NCBI RefSeq assembly: GCF_000444995.1
Contig: NC_022041.1
Location: 1,958,001-2,022,000 of the forward strand
DNA length: 64,000 nt
Direction of reading: 5' to 3'
Source of the DNA: Paracoccus aminophilus JCM 7686
Lineage (GTDB): Bacteria; Pseudomonadota; Alphaproteobacteria; Rhodobacterales; Rhodobacteraceae
Made by a program: the position numbers and the translations under genes
Part shown: in pieces, positions 48,160 to 57,533 of the stretch
How the letters are laid out: each line of letters opens with the position of its first letter
Numbering within the stretch: the stretch's first letter is position 1
Notes under the pieces: generated by a model
The model's input: the letters and a program-made list of their open reading frames with translations, nothing else
Told to the model about the DNA's origin: nothing
Database searches by the model: none

Positions 48160-48237
48160 TGGATACCTCTCGCGTTCTCTGCCCCGATTATCCGCCGCGC
48201 GGGCCCGGCTCGCAAGCAGGCGGGACTTGCGTTCTAT

Positions 48238-48252
48238 TTTAGATCAGCTAAA
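48238..48252. promoter_or_regulatory. LysR-type operator upstream of the Rieske oxygenase
   Basis: Perfect dyad tttag-atcag-ctaaa, a textbook T-N11-A LysR box, in the 122-base divergent region and 30 bases before the regulator start. Confidence 0.6.
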
Positions 48253-48281
48253 CAATTATCCTGAGTAAAACAGGTGAGATT

Positions 48282-49205
48282 ATGCCCCCTCCCTCCCTTC
48301 GCGCGCTTCAGGCTTTCGAGGCGGTCGGTCGCACCGGCACGGTCACTGCGGCGGCGCGCGATCTGGGCGTCTCGCCCGGGGCGATCAGCCAACAGGTGCG
48401 CCACCTCGAGGATCACCTCGCGGTCACGCTTCTGGAACGGCGCGGGCGGCGGGTCGAGATGACGAGCTGGGGCCGGATCTATTACGCCGAAATCGCTAAG
48501 GGGTTCCGACAGTTCGAGCTGGCCGCCGACGCGCTGGAGCGCGCGCGCAACCGCTCGGCCATCGTGCTGAGCGCGCTGACATCGGTGGTGAACAAATGGA
48601 TCACCCGGCGGATCTTTGACTGGCAGAGCCTGCATCCGCAGGCCAATGTCCGCATCATCGGCAAGGATGACGAGCCCGCTCTGGGCCAGGACGAGGTCGA
48701 TTTCCGCATCACCTATGGCCGCGGCGTGCAGGCCCATCGCCATTATACCGAGCTCTTCCGCGACTGGATGGTGCCGGTCTGCTCGCCGATGCTGATCGCT
48801 GATCGCGCCCTTGCCGAGCCCGCCGATCTGCTGGAGTTCCCGCTGCTCAATGTCGAATGGGAGAAGCAATATCTGCCACCGCCGCAATGGTCGGATTGGG
48901 CGCGCCATGTCGGGGCGAGCCGCAGCCAGCGCCTCTCGACGCTCTCCTTCACCCTGTCGAGCAGCGCCATCGACGCCGCGATCAACAAACGCGGCTTTGC
49001 TTTAGCTCAGCTATCAATGATCGGTGAAGAGCTGGCGGCGGGCACGCTGGTCGTGCCCTTCGATATCCGCCTTGAACTGCCCGAGAGCTATTATCTCGCC
49101 TGGGATCGGGCCGCGATGGAAAAGCCGAATGGCCCGGCTTTTCACAATTGGCTTTTGCAGATCGGGCGGCGCCAGAGCCTGCTCTCGGCGCCCCATCCCG
49201 CTTAA
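48282..49205 (+). CDS. LysR-family regulator, GcvA-like
   Basis: A 307-residue regulator with N-terminal winged helix (LRALQAFEAVGRTGTVTAAARDLGVSPGAISQQVRHLEDHL) of the GcvA/AmpR type, and an effector domain from about residue 90 (VDFRITYGRGVQAH; NVEWEKQYLP; INKRGFALAQLSMIGEELAAG). ATG at 48282 follows AGGTGAG. It probably controls the divergent oxygenase/reductase operon and perhaps the ABC transporter that converges on it from the right. Confidence 0.93.
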   Translation: MPPPSLRALQAFEAVGRTGTVTAAARDLGVSPGAISQQVRHLEDHLAVTLLERRGRRVEMTSWGRIYYAEIAKGFRQFELAADALERARNRSAIVLSALTSVVNKWITRRIFDWQSLHPQANVRIIGKDDEPALGQDEVDFRITYGRGVQAHRHYTELFRDWMVPVCSPMLIADRALAEPADLLEFPLLNVEWEKQYLPPPQWSDWARHVGASRSQRLSTLSFTLSSSAIDAAINKRGFALAQLSMIGEELAAGTLVVPFDIRLELPESYYLAWDRAAMEKPNGPAFHNWLLQIGRRQSLLSAPHPA

Positions 49206-49894
49206 CGCGAGGCGGTTTGATAGCGCGTCAGGCGGGTCTCGATCCGGCGCACGACCAGCACGAGAAGGGTGTTGATGACCAGATAGAAGAGGCCCGCAAT
49301 CGCGAAAATCTCGAAGATCGCATAGGTCTGGCTCATCAGGCGCTTGGCGTGGCCGGTGATCTCCATCACTGTGATGGTCGAGGCGAGCGACGTGCCCTTC
49401 ACGACGAGGATCAGCTCGTTGCTATAGGCGGGCAAGGCCTGACGGATCGCCAGCGGGAACTCGATGCGGCGAAAGCGCAAGGCGCGCGACATGCCCGCGG
49501 CCTTCGCCGCCTCGATCAGCCCAACCGGGACCGACATCAGCCCGCCGCGCAAGATCTCGGACGTATAAGCGGCGGTGTTGAGCGACAGGGCCAGAATGGC
49601 GCAGTTGAGCCCGCCCCCGATCACCCACCACAGCACCGGATTGTTGCGCACGAATTCGAACTGGCCAAGGCCGTAGTAGAAGAGGAACAGCTGCACGAGC
49701 AGCGGTGTGCCGCGGAAAATGGCGCTGTAATATTCGGCGATCTTTTGCAGCAGGCGGCTCGACGAGACCCGCATCATCGCAAGGCAAAGCCCGAGGCAAA
49801 AGCCGATCGCGACCGAGATCCCGACCAGTGTCAGCGTGACGGTGACGCCTTTGGTGATCGTGGTGACGGCGCGTTGGGCGATTTCGAGATCCAT
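49202..49894 (-). CDS. Polar amino-acid ABC transporter permease (HisM/ArtM-like)
   Basis: A 230-residue inner-membrane permease with about five TM helices and the HisMQ pattern (LGLCLAMMRVSSSRLLQKIAEYYSAIFRGTPLLVQLFL; the EAA loop LIEAAKAAGMSRALRFRRIEFPLAIRQALP). Its partner permease lies one base upstream on the same strand. Its 3' end overlaps the LysR stop by four bases in convergent orientation. Confidence 0.93.
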   Translation of the reverse strand: MDLEIAQRAVTTITKGVTVTLTLVGISVAIGFCLGLCLAMMRVSSSRLLQKIAEYYSAIFRGTPLLVQLFLFYYGLGQFEFVRNNPVLWWVIGGGLNCAILALSLNTAAYTSEILRGGLMSVPVGLIEAAKAAGMSRALRFRRIEFPLAIRQALPAYSNELILVVKGTSLASTITVMEITGHAKRLMSQTYAIFEIFAIAGLFYLVINTLLVLVVRRIETRLTRYQTASR

Positions 49895-49895
49895 C

Positions 49896-50603
49896 TCAGC
49901 CCCTCCCTTTCAGCACCAGCGCGCGCTCGGCCCGCTTGAAGAAGACCTGACTGACGAAGGTGATGATCAGATAGATGATCGCCGCGATCAGATAGAAGAT
50001 GAACGGGTTGCGGGTCGAGCCCGCGCCGACAAAGGCCGCACGCATCAGCTCTTGCAGGCCCACGACCGAGACGAGCGCCGTGTCCTTCATCGTCGCCTGC
50101 CAGACGTTGTTCATCCCCGGCACGGCAATGCGCAGCATCTGCGGCAGGATGATCTTGCGAAAGATCCGTCGCCCCGGCATCCCCAGCGCGCGTGCCGCCT
50201 CGAGATGGCCTTTCGGGATCGAGGAGAGCGCGCCGCGCACCACTTCGGTCGAATAGGACCCCGAAATCGCGGCAATCGCGATCACGGCGATGATGAAGGC
50301 ATAGCCGGTATCGGCCAGCCCCGCCCAGCCAAAGGCCGTGGCGACACGGGTCACGAACTCGACCGAGGAAAAGAAGAGCAGATAGATGACGAGCAGCTCG
50401 GGCACGCCCCGCACCACGGTGGTGTAGATGTCGACGAGCCAGTTCAGCGGCTTCACCCGGCCCCATTTGATCAGCCCGCAGATGATCCCGATCATCAGCC
50501 CGGCGCCCATCGCGCAAAGGCCGACCAGAACGGTGATGGTGGCGCCCCGCAGAAGCGCGCCGATCCAGCCGCCCTCCCAGAGCTGCAATAGCCCGAATTG
50601 CAT
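49896..50603 (-). CDS. Polar amino-acid ABC transporter permease (HisQ/ArtQ-like)
   Basis: A 235-residue permease with about five TM helices; TTVVRGVPELLVIYLLFF and the EAA loop HLEAARALGMPGRRIFRKIILPQMLRIAVP. Forms a heterodimeric channel with the downstream permease. A strong hairpin between it and the binding-protein gene probably lowers its expression. Confidence 0.93.
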   Translation of the reverse strand: MQFGLLQLWEGGWIGALLRGATITVLVGLCAMGAGLMIGIICGLIKWGRVKPLNWLVDIYTTVVRGVPELLVIYLLFFSSVEFVTRVATAFGWAGLADTGYAFIIAVIAIAAISGSYSTEVVRGALSSIPKGHLEAARALGMPGRRIFRKIILPQMLRIAVPGMNNVWQATMKDTALVSVVGLQELMRAAFVGAGSTRNPFIFYLIAAIIYLIITFVSQVFFKRAERALVLKGRG

Positions 50604-50663
50604 TCGTGTAACCTACCAGTCTTCAGGTGGGGAGATTTGGCCGCGCTCGCCGCAGCCTCAGGT

Positions 50664-50688
50664 CAGAGGGGCGATCGCCGCCCCTCTG
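50664..50688 (-). terminator. Hairpin between binding-protein and permease genes
   Basis: Perfect ten-pair stem cagaggggcg / cgcccctctg with a five-base loop and no T tract. Such intercistronic stems usually stabilise the upstream binding-protein message or attenuate the permeases. Confidence 0.6.
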
Positions 50689-50703
50689 CCGGATGTCACG
50701 CGC

Positions 50704-51501
50704 TCACTTGCAGTTGCGCGAAATATCCATTTTGAACCATTTTTCCGATGAGGCTTTCAGCGTGCCATCGGCGCCAAGCTCGCACAGTGCCGCGTTGATC
50801 TTGTCCTTGAGCTCGGCCTCATCCTTGCGGATGCCGATGCCCAGACCGTCGCCAAGCGTCGCATCCGAAGCGGAATCGATCACATAAGGCACCAGCACGA
50901 AGTCGCCGCCCTCGGGCTTCGCCAGGAAGTCGTTTTGCGCCGAGGTGTCCGAGAAAGCGGTATCCAGACGCCCGCTCGACAGGTCGATCTGCATCTGGTC
51001 GAGCGTGTCATAGGTCATCAGCTGCGCGTCGGGCATGTTCTTCTCGACATAGGCCGCATGGGTGGTGCCGCCCTGCACGCCGACGCGAAGACCGTTCAGG
51101 TCCTTCTTCAGCGTGTCGAGATCATTCGCTTCGGCCAGAGGCGAGCCCTTCTTGGCCACAAACTGGTTCGGGAATTCCGCGTAGCTGTTTGAAAAGTCGA
51201 TCTGTTTTTTGCGCTCATCGGTGATCGACATCCCCGAGATGATGATGTCGAAGCGCTTGGCGTTCAGCGCCGGGATCAGACCGTCAAAGGCCTGCACCAC
51301 GAAGCGGCATTTCAGATTGAGCTTTTCGCAGACCGCATTGCCGACATCGGCGTCAAAGCCGGTGACATTGCCGCTGGCATCGGCCATCGAGAAGGGCGGA
51401 TAGGCGCCCTCGGTGCCGATGACCAGCTCGCCCTCGGCGGCATGGGCGGCGTTCAGGCCAAGTGCCATCAGCGCGGCGAGCGACAGAAGTTTCAATTTCA
51501 T
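50704..51501 (-). CDS. Periplasmic amino-acid-binding protein (HisJ/ArtJ-like)
   Basis: A 265-residue exported binding protein; signal peptide LSLAALMALGLNAAHA. It has the family pattern IGTEGAYPPFSMADASGNVTGFDADVGNAVCEKL, then IPALNAKRFDIIISGMSITDERKKQIDFSNSY and RVGVQGGTTHAAYVEK with the ligand-carboxylate-type Thr-Thr. It resembles basic/polar amino-acid binders, but the true ligand cannot be told. GGGAG precedes the ATG. Confidence 0.92.
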   Translation of the reverse strand: MKLKLLSLAALMALGLNAAHAAEGELVIGTEGAYPPFSMADASGNVTGFDADVGNAVCEKLNLKCRFVVQAFDGLIPALNAKRFDIIISGMSITDERKKQIDFSNSYAEFPNQFVAKKGSPLAEANDLDTLKKDLNGLRVGVQGGTTHAAYVEKNMPDAQLMTYDTLDQMQIDLSSGRLDTAFSDTSAQNDFLAKPEGGDFVLVPYVIDSASDATLGDGLGIGIRKDEAELKDKINAALCELGADGTLKASSEKWFKMDISRNCK

Positions 51502-51577
51502 TCGGTTTGTCTCCCTGGGTTGGTTTGCGTCACTTTTTTACCGAGTGATCATGCGGTTCCTGCCCGAAACTTGCCAG

Positions 51578-53533
51578 TCAATTGGTGCGCGACAGGAACT
51601 GGCGCAGGCGTTCAGAGCGGGGATTGGTGAAAAGCTGGGCAGGCGCGCCCTCTTCCTCGACGCGGCCCTGATGCAGGAATTTGATCTGATGCGAGACCTC
51701 GCGCGCAAACTGCATCTCGTGAGTCACGAGGATCATGGTATTGCCCTCTTCAGCAAGCTGGCGAATGACGCGCAGCACCTCGCCGACGAGCTCGGGGTCA
51801 AGCGCCGAGGTCGGCTCGTCCAGCAAGATCACCTTGGGCCGCATCGCCAGCGTGCGCGCAATCGCCGCGCGCTGCTGCTGGCCGCCCGAGAGCTGGCCGG
51901 GGAAGAAATCGGGCTTGTCCGACAGCCCGACCTTTTTCAAAAGCGCATGGGCCTGATCGATCGCGGCCGCGCGCTCTTCCTTCAGCACATGGATCGGTGC
52001 CTCGATGATATTGTCGAGAACCGACATATGCGGCCAGAGGTTGAAGTTCTGAAAGACCATGCCGACGCGAGCCCGGATGCGCTCGACCTGCTTGTGATCG
52101 CCCGCGACCGCATTGCCGTCCTTGCCGGGCTTGAGCTTGATTTCCTCGCCGTCGATGATGATCCGGCCCGATTTCGGCTGTTCGAGCAGGTTGATGCAGC
52201 GCAGAAAGGTCGATTTCCCCGAACCGGACGAGCCGATCATCGACACGACCTCGCCCGGCTGGGCCATCAGCCCGACCCCTCGGAGCACTTCGAGCGTGCC
52301 GTAATTCTTGTGCAGATCATGGACCTCGACCGCAGGCGTCGCGCTTTGCATATCCGAGATCGGCGCGGCCCCCGCGACTTCCGCCGCCCGGCTCACCGCG
52401 CGTTTGGGCTGATGTCCGTTTTGCGCCTCAAGATCATGAAGCGCGCGCTCGAAATAGCCAAGCGTCGTGCCCAGCACCTGCGCCTCCCAGCCGCGATCAT
52501 CGGGAATGAAGGCGCGGCGCAGCTCTTCCTTGATCTCTTGCCCCTTGGCCGAGGCGACATCGCCATAAAGATGCAGCCAGTTGTCGGCGCGCACCGCGTC
52601 ATTGACGACCTCGCCCGGCAGCGTGCCGCATTCGACGACCAAGGGCAGCACTCGCGCCCGTGGCATCGCGCGACGCACCGCATCCGAAACATAGCCGGTC
52701 GCGGTCGCGGCAATCCCGGTATCGGTGGTCCGCCCTGCCCCGGTCAGCACGACCGACAGCGCGGGACCAAAGAGCGCCCGGCCCCAGTCGAGCCCGTCAT
52801 GGCCCTCGACCGCGACCGACAACAGCGCGGGATAGCCATAGGGACCGGCGCCGGTATGAAGATCGAAGACCACGACATCCTCGGCCTGCTGGGCGAAATC
52901 CGTCAGAATGCGGTTCAAGGTGACATTCGACCAAACCGGCCCGGTGCCGCCAAAGAAGAGCCCGTCGGCATGGGTATATTGACCGGCCTCGACCGTGGGG
53001 GCGATGGCCGCATAGCCGCCGCGCTCAGCCAGAAGCGCGTCATAGGCGGCCTGCGCGCGGGCGCGGTCCGGCCCGTTCAGATCGGAATAGGTGATCGCAT
53101 CATGCACCGCGGCATAATCGCGGTTTTCGGGCGCGGGCTGCGACCAATCGATGAAATTGCGGTTGAGATCGACATTGTCCTCATTCACCCGGCGCGACCA
53201 GGCCGTGCCCCAAGGGTTGATGAGATGGATCATCAGAACCGCGACATCTTCGGGCAGATGCCAGGGCGACTGGGCCTTGAGCCATGCGACCTCGACCGCC
53301 GAGCCATAACCGCCCTCGACCCCATGGGTGCCGGCATTGAGGATCAGAAGCTTTTTCGCCTTGGGATTCCCGATCAACGCAACATCGGTCGCCAGCTCTT
53401 CGTGCAAAGGCCCCGCCAAAGGATGAGGATAATGCGCAATCTGTGCCCCGGCAGCCCGGGCAGCGTCCAAAAAGCGGGCCCGCATCGTCGCATAATCAGT
53501 TGCAACCGGCTCGGTGGTCGGCCTTTGCGCCAT
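51578..53533 (-). CDS. Fusion of M14/DUF2817 carboxypeptidase-like domain and amino-acid ABC ATPase
   Basis: A single 651-residue frame holding two enzymes. Residues ~1-370 are a DUF2817 (M14-like) zinc hydrolase with a complete active-site set: H70-x2-E73 in [11 protein letters not shown]125 in LNRNFIDW, H226 in FDLHTGAG and catalytic E301 in VVECGTLPG. After a ~30-residue linker, residues ~400-651 are a GlnQ/HisP-type ATPase ([11 protein letters not shown], Walker [10 protein letters not shown] at 434-442, [27 protein letters not shown]). No stop or ribosome binding site separates them; an internal Met at 395 could start the ATPase alone. ATG at 53533 follows AGGAG. First gene of the transporter operon. 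Confidence 0.9.
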   Translation of the reverse strand: MAQRPTTEPVATDYATMRARFLDAARAAGAQIAHYPHPLAGPLHEELATDVALIGNPKAKKLLILNAGTHGVEGGYGSAVEVAWLKAQSPWHLPEDVAVLMIHLINPWGTAWSRRVNEDNVDLNRNFIDWSQPAPENRDYAAVHDAITYSDLNGPDRARAQAAYDALLAERGGYAAIAPTVEAGQYTHADGLFFGGTGPVWSNVTLNRILTDFAQQAEDVVVFDLHTGAGPYGYPALLSVAVEGHDGLDWGRALFGPALSVVLTGAGRTTDTGIAATATGYVSDAVRRAMPRARVLPLVVECGTLPGEVVNDAVRADNWLHLYGDVASAKGQEIKEELRRAFIPDDRGWEAQVLGTTLGYFERALHDLEAQNGHQPKRAVSRAAEVAGAAPISDMQSATPAVEVHDLHKNYGTLEVLRGVGLMAQPGEVVSMIGSSGSGKSTFLRCINLLEQPKSGRIIIDGEEIKLKPGKDGNAVAGDHKQVERIRARVGMVFQNFNLWPHMSVLDNIIEAPIHVLKEERAAAIDQAHALLKKVGLSDKPDFFPGQLSGGQQQRAAIARTLAMRPKVILLDEPTSALDPELVGEVLRVIRQLAEEGNTMILVTHEMQFAREVSHQIKFLHQGRVEEEGAPAQLFTNPRSERLRQFLSRTN

Positions 53534-54240
53534 ATCGTCTCTCTCCTTCATACGCGGCAAGAAATGTCGTTCTGATTCCGCGCGCTCTCCGAGGATGACC
53601 TTAGGCGACGGTCGGAATATGTATAGACTTTTTTTTCGCAATCCGCCCCAAGCGAGCCCGCTCGGCCGGGCTTTGACCCCGGCTATCCTCCCGGAACCTA
53701 TCGGAAAACATGATGAATTCATGCGCAGGCGTCGGGCGGCTTTTTCACCCGGCGTCATACTATTGCCTCAACACCGACCGCAAGGTGCCTCAAGGTTGCA
53801 AAGGATTATGGCCTTTCGTCTCACGCGCAGACGAATCACACCAACGCCGCAGACGTAGCGAGGGCCGCAGAAAACGCGTCCGGAATTGATTCAAATCAGA
53901 TCCAACCAACCATTTGAGAGATAACATTTTTTCAGACCAGACCGGTCCACCTTGTCCGGTCGCGGCCCCTGCTCAGCCTTCCTTAGGCGAGCAGCGGGCC
54001 GGTCGCTCTTTCCACCCTCTGATTCCGGACGCGCTGAGTGATTCGCCCACGGCATCCGAAGCATCTCTTGCGGCGAATGGCGCGCGGATCAACTCCCGGC
54101 TGACTTAACCCTAGGGCAACCTATCTCCGATCCCGACAAGTTTCTGGCCGGGGCAAATTTCAAGCCTCTTTGCCCTTGCTACAATTGCGCCATTTGCCTA
54201 GCAGTTTCTCATCTCTTGCATGCCTCCGGGAGCTTTCGCG
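53534..54240. other. Non-coding stretch between the transporter operon and vgrG
   Basis: About 700 bases with no supportable gene; short frames lack ribosome binding sites and recognisable products. It must hold divergent promoters. An atgaattcat palindrome (53713-53722) and an A/T tract at 53629-53639 are the only notable marks. No integrase, tRNA or IS remnants are visible at the island edge. Confidence 0.5.
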
Positions 54241-56295
54241 ATGAATGTGCAGCTGCGCCAAACTGACCGTCTCGGGCATCTGACGACGGTTTTAGGCCCG
54301 GATGTTCTGGTTCTCTTGCGCTTTGACGGGTCGGACCACCTGAGCGAGCTCTTCGAATACCGCGTCGAGGCCCTGTCCGCCGAGCGTGACCTCGATTTCG
54401 ACAGCCTCATGGGCACCCATGCCAGCGTCACCATCGAGGGCCGCGAGGGCGCGCGCCATTTCGACGGCATCGTCACGCAAGCGCGCTGGATCGGCTCGGG
54501 CGAGAACGGGCATCGCTATGATCTGACGCTGCGCCCGTGGTTTTGGCTCGCGGGGCGTCGGCGCAACCAGCGGATTTTCCACAATAAAACCGTGACGCAA
54601 ATCCTGCAGGAGCTTTTCGCCGATTATGCCTCGCTTGGCGATCCGGCTTTCGATTTCGCGTTAACCGGCGATTATCCGGTGCTGGAATATACTGTCCAGT
54701 ATCGCGAATCCGACCTCGATTTCGCCCGGCGCCAGATGGAGCGGCACGGGATCTCCTTCTTCTTCCGCCATGCCGAGGGCAGCCATACCCTCGTTCTGAC
54801 CGATGATGTCTCCAGCCATCCGAATGTCGGCGCGCGCGAATTCAAACCCTTCGATGCCCATCACCAGGCCGAGGGCGAACATTTCTGGGAATGGGCTCCG
54901 GAAAGGAACATCACCACCGGCGCGGTGCGCCTGACCGATTTCAACTTCAAGACCCCGCTTGCCGCGATGGAGGTCGACCGGCAGGGCGATGCCGCCCATG
55001 CACAGGGCAAGATCGAAAGCTTCGACTATCCCGGCGATTATCTCGATCGCGGGCGCGGCAAGACCGTGGTCGGGCTGCGCAATGACGGCGAACGCGGCGG
55101 CGACAAGCGCCACCGTGCGGCGGGCGATTGCATCTCGCTGGGATCGGGGATGCAGGTCTCGCTCTCGGGCGATCCGGTGCCGGGCACGGGCGAGACCTAT
55201 CTCGTGCTCTCTTCGAGCTATCATTTCCTGAGCGAGGCCTATGGATCGGGCTCGCCGGCAAGCGACGGCTATGCCTTCAACGGCGCCTGGACGATGATGC
55301 CGGCCTCGGCGCCAATGACGCCGCCGCGCCGCACTGCCGTGCCCGTGGTTCAGGGCCCGCAGACCGCGATGGTGGTCGGCGATGGCGAGATCGATTGCGA
55401 CGAATTCGGCCGCATCCTCGTGCGGTTCCACTGGGATCTGAAGGACGCCTATTCGATGCGCTGCCGCGTGTCGCAGAACTGGGCGGGCGCGGGCTGGGGC
55501 GGCATGGTCATCCCCCGCATCGGCATGGAGGTCGTGGTCGAATTCCTCGAAGGCGATCCCGACAAGCCGCTCGTCACTGGCTGCGTCTATAATGGCAAAA
55601 GCGCCGCGCCCTATGATCTGCCTGCGAACAAGACCCGTTCGACCTTCCGCACCAACACCCATCAGGGCAAGGGCTTCAACGAGCTGCGCTTCGAGGATCA
55701 GGCCGATAAGGAAGAGATCTTCGTCCATGCCCAGAAGGACATGAACCTCGAGATCCTGAATGACCGCGCCAAGCGCGTCCGCCATGACCAGCTCGAATTT
55801 GTCGGCCATGACAAATCCATTGAGGTGAAGGGCGATCATGACGAGGTCGTGGCGGGCAATATGTCGATCGCGGTGGGAGAAAACCCGCTGACCGAGCTGA
55901 TCCGCAGCAAGGCCAAGATCCTTTTCGACAAGGTCGGCACGATCTTCGACAAGCTGAAGATCCCGGACCCGTTCAACTTCGGCAAGGGCAACTATCAGCT
56001 CTATGTCGAAAAGACAAAATCCGAGGTCGTCGGCATCGGCTCATCCGAGGTCGTCGGCGCGGGCAAGTCGATCTTCGTTGGCCATACTTTCCAGACCACA
56101 GTCGGCAAATACCACAGCCTGATCGTGCGCGGCTCGGACGAGACCGATATCGGCAAGAAAAAGGTCCTGCGCGTTGGCGAACAGCTGACGATCAAGGTCG
56201 GCAAACACGCGATGATCTCGATGTCGAAAGAGGGGGATATCGTCTTTGAGGGCAAGCATATCCACCTCAAAGCCGATAAGATCAGCAAGAACTAA
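54241..56295 (+). CDS. vgrG: Type VI secretion VgrG spike protein
   Basis: A 684-residue spike protein that trimerises on the Hcp tube tip. N-terminal gp27-like part (VLLRFDGSDHLSELFEYRVEALS; VQYRESDLDFARRQMERHGISFFF), the gp5 OB fold (AMVVGDGEIDCDEFGRILVRFHWD; RVSQNWAGAGWGGMVIPRIGMEVVVEFLEGDPDKPLVTG), then a beta-helix of short repeats (ILNDRAKRVRHDQLEFVGHDKSIEVKG and VVGIGSSEVVGAGKSIFVG). No extra enzymatic C-terminal domain, so cargo is separate. ATG at 54241 has GGGAG at 8 bases; an ATG at 54220 does not. Heads an effector operon. Confidence 0.96.
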   Translation: MNVQLRQTDRLGHLTTVLGPDVLVLLRFDGSDHLSELFEYRVEALSAERDLDFDSLMGTHASVTIEGREGARHFDGIVTQARWIGSGENGHRYDLTLRPWFWLAGRRRNQRIFHNKTVTQILQELFADYASLGDPAFDFALTGDYPVLEYTVQYRESDLDFARRQMERHGISFFFRHAEGSHTLVLTDDVSSHPNVGAREFKPFDAHHQAEGEHFWEWAPERNITTGAVRLTDFNFKTPLAAMEVDRQGDAAHAQGKIESFDYPGDYLDRGRGKTVVGLRNDGERGGDKRHRAAGDCISLGSGMQVSLSGDPVPGTGETYLVLSSSYHFLSEAYGSGSPASDGYAFNGAWTMMPASAPMTPPRRTAVPVVQGPQTAMVVGDGEIDCDEFGRILVRFHWDLKDAYSMRCRVSQNWAGAGWGGMVIPRIGMEVVVEFLEGDPDKPLVTGCVYNGKSAAPYDLPANKTRSTFRTNTHQGKGFNELRFEDQADKEEIFVHAQKDMNLEILNDRAKRVRHDQLEFVGHDKSIEVKGDHDEVVAGNMSIAVGENPLTELIRSKAKILFDKVGTIFDKLKIPDPFNFGKGNYQLYVEKTKSEVVGIGSSEVVGAGKSIFVGHTFQTTVGKYHSLIVRGSDETDIGKKKVLRVGEQLTIKVGKHAMISMSKEGDIVFEGKHIHLKADKISKN

Positions 56296-56300
56296 GCGCC

Positions 56301-57533
56301 ATGAGCGATAGCAAACCCGGCTCTGGCACGCCGCCCACCCCCGCCGCTTCAAAGCCCGGATTCTATTTTGCTCCGGATACGATGAAGAATATCCCGGAGA
56401 AGACGCCGCCGACCACCGCGCTCACGCAAAGCGATCTCGATCTTTTCCAAAAGTGGACGCAGTCCAAGAATGAGCCGTGGAAGGGCCCGCCCTTCAAGCC
56501 GCCAGCGCAGCAGCAAGGCGGCGCGATGACGCTGTTCAAGCCAGCCACAGGCCCTTTCGCAGCCCCAAGCAAGAAACCGGGCGAGCTTGACGCGGCAGAC
56601 ATTCAGGCCTTGCGCGACTATGTTCAGGGCCTCCCCGCCAACAAGGTCATCCCGCCCGAAGATAAATCCGGCGAGGAAAAACCCAAGGAGTCGAAAGGCG
56701 GGACTTGGAAATTCGGTCAGGCCGAGAAAGCCTCGAAAGACGGCGGCGTCAAAGACGAGGCGCTGCGCGGCATATCCTACGACGGCAGCACCGGCACGAC
56801 CACGACCAACCCCAAAGGCACGCGCAATCAGGACAATGACTGGCGCGGCAAATGGAAAGATGCCGATATCAAATTCGTCGATTATTCGGCGAAATCGGAC
56901 GAGAAGGTCTTTGGCGTCAAACAGGGCTCGTTCGGCGAATCGGATTCCCTGCTGTCCGGCAAGGGCGGGGTGCTCAGCGGTGCGGGCTCTGCCTCTGCCA
57001 AGGCCTCGTTCGGCAAGTCCGGCTTTGCGGCCGACGCCGGTATCAAGGGCGATGCCTATCTGCTCAAGGGCGAGGTGGCGACGCCCAAGGATCAGCTGTT
57101 GTCAGGCAAAGCCGAGGGCGCGGCAGCCCGCGCTCAGGCCGAAGCCAAGGGCGAGGCTGTGCTGAAAGCTGACCAAGCCACGCTCGGCGGCAAGCTCAGC
57201 GCCTCGGCCAACCTTGTCGAAGGTAAGCTGAGCGGCGAGATCGGCCTGACGCCCACCCGCGTGACCAAAGGTGTGGTGAGCCTGTCCAATTGGATCTTCA
57301 ACACCAAATGGGAAGGGCTCGACGATTCCTGGGATATCGGCATCGTCCTGAGCGGCGAGGTCAGCGGGTCGGTCGGCGCTCAGGCCGAAGCTTCGGGCAA
57401 GGCTGGATATGAAAAGGGCAAAGCCACGGCCGAAGCTGGTGCGAAACTTGGCCTTGGCGTCGGAGCCGGGGTCAAGGTCGGCGGCGGGGTAACCGGGCTG
57501 GACAAGCTTTGGAACAAGATAAAATGGTGGTAG
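56301..57533 (+). CDS. Candidate T6SS effector, unrecognised
   Basis: A 410-residue protein I cannot assign to a family. Residues 1-150 are Pro/Lys-rich and probably disordered, with the conserved-looking DIQALRDYVQGLPANKVIPPED. Residues ~165-200 contain NDWRGKWKDADIKFVDYSAKSDEKVFG. From ~215 to 400 it is a run of Ala/Gly/Lys beta-type repeats (SASAKASFGKSGFAADAGIKG; AEASGKAGYEKGKATAEAGAK) interrupted by NWIFNTKWEGLDDSWDIGIVL, ending LDKLWNKIKWW. No signal peptide. Five bases after vgrG and overlapping a Sec-exported neighbour, so a VgrG-carried effector acting on the periplasm or membrane is the best guess. Confidence 0.6.
   Translation: MSDSKPGSGTPPTPAASKPGFYFAPDTMKNIPEKTPPTTALTQSDLDLFQKWTQSKNEPWKGPPFKPPAQQQGGAMTLFKPATGPFAAPSKKPGELDAADIQALRDYVQGLPANKVIPPEDKSGEEKPKESKGGTWKFGQAEKASKDGGVKDEALRGISYDGSTGTTTTNPKGTRNQDNDWRGKWKDADIKFVDYSAKSDEKVFGVKQGSFGESDSLLSGKGGVLSGAGSASAKASFGKSGFAADAGIKGDAYLLKGEVATPKDQLLSGKAEGAAARAQAEAKGEAVLKADQATLGGKLSASANLVEGKLSGEIGLTPTRVTKGVVSLSNWIFNTKWEGLDDSWDIGIVLSGEVSGSVGAQAEASGKAGYEKGKATAEAGAKLGLGVGAGVKVGGGVTGLDKLWNKIKWW

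Noticed and set aside
51413..53575. 720-codon plus-strand open frame over the fusion gene
   Set aside because: Shadow of the real minus-strand hydrolase-ATPase gene; no recognisable motifs.
53914..54108. 64-codon open frame in the non-coding stretch before vgrG
   Set aside because: No ribosome binding site, no family resemblance, and composition like random sequence.
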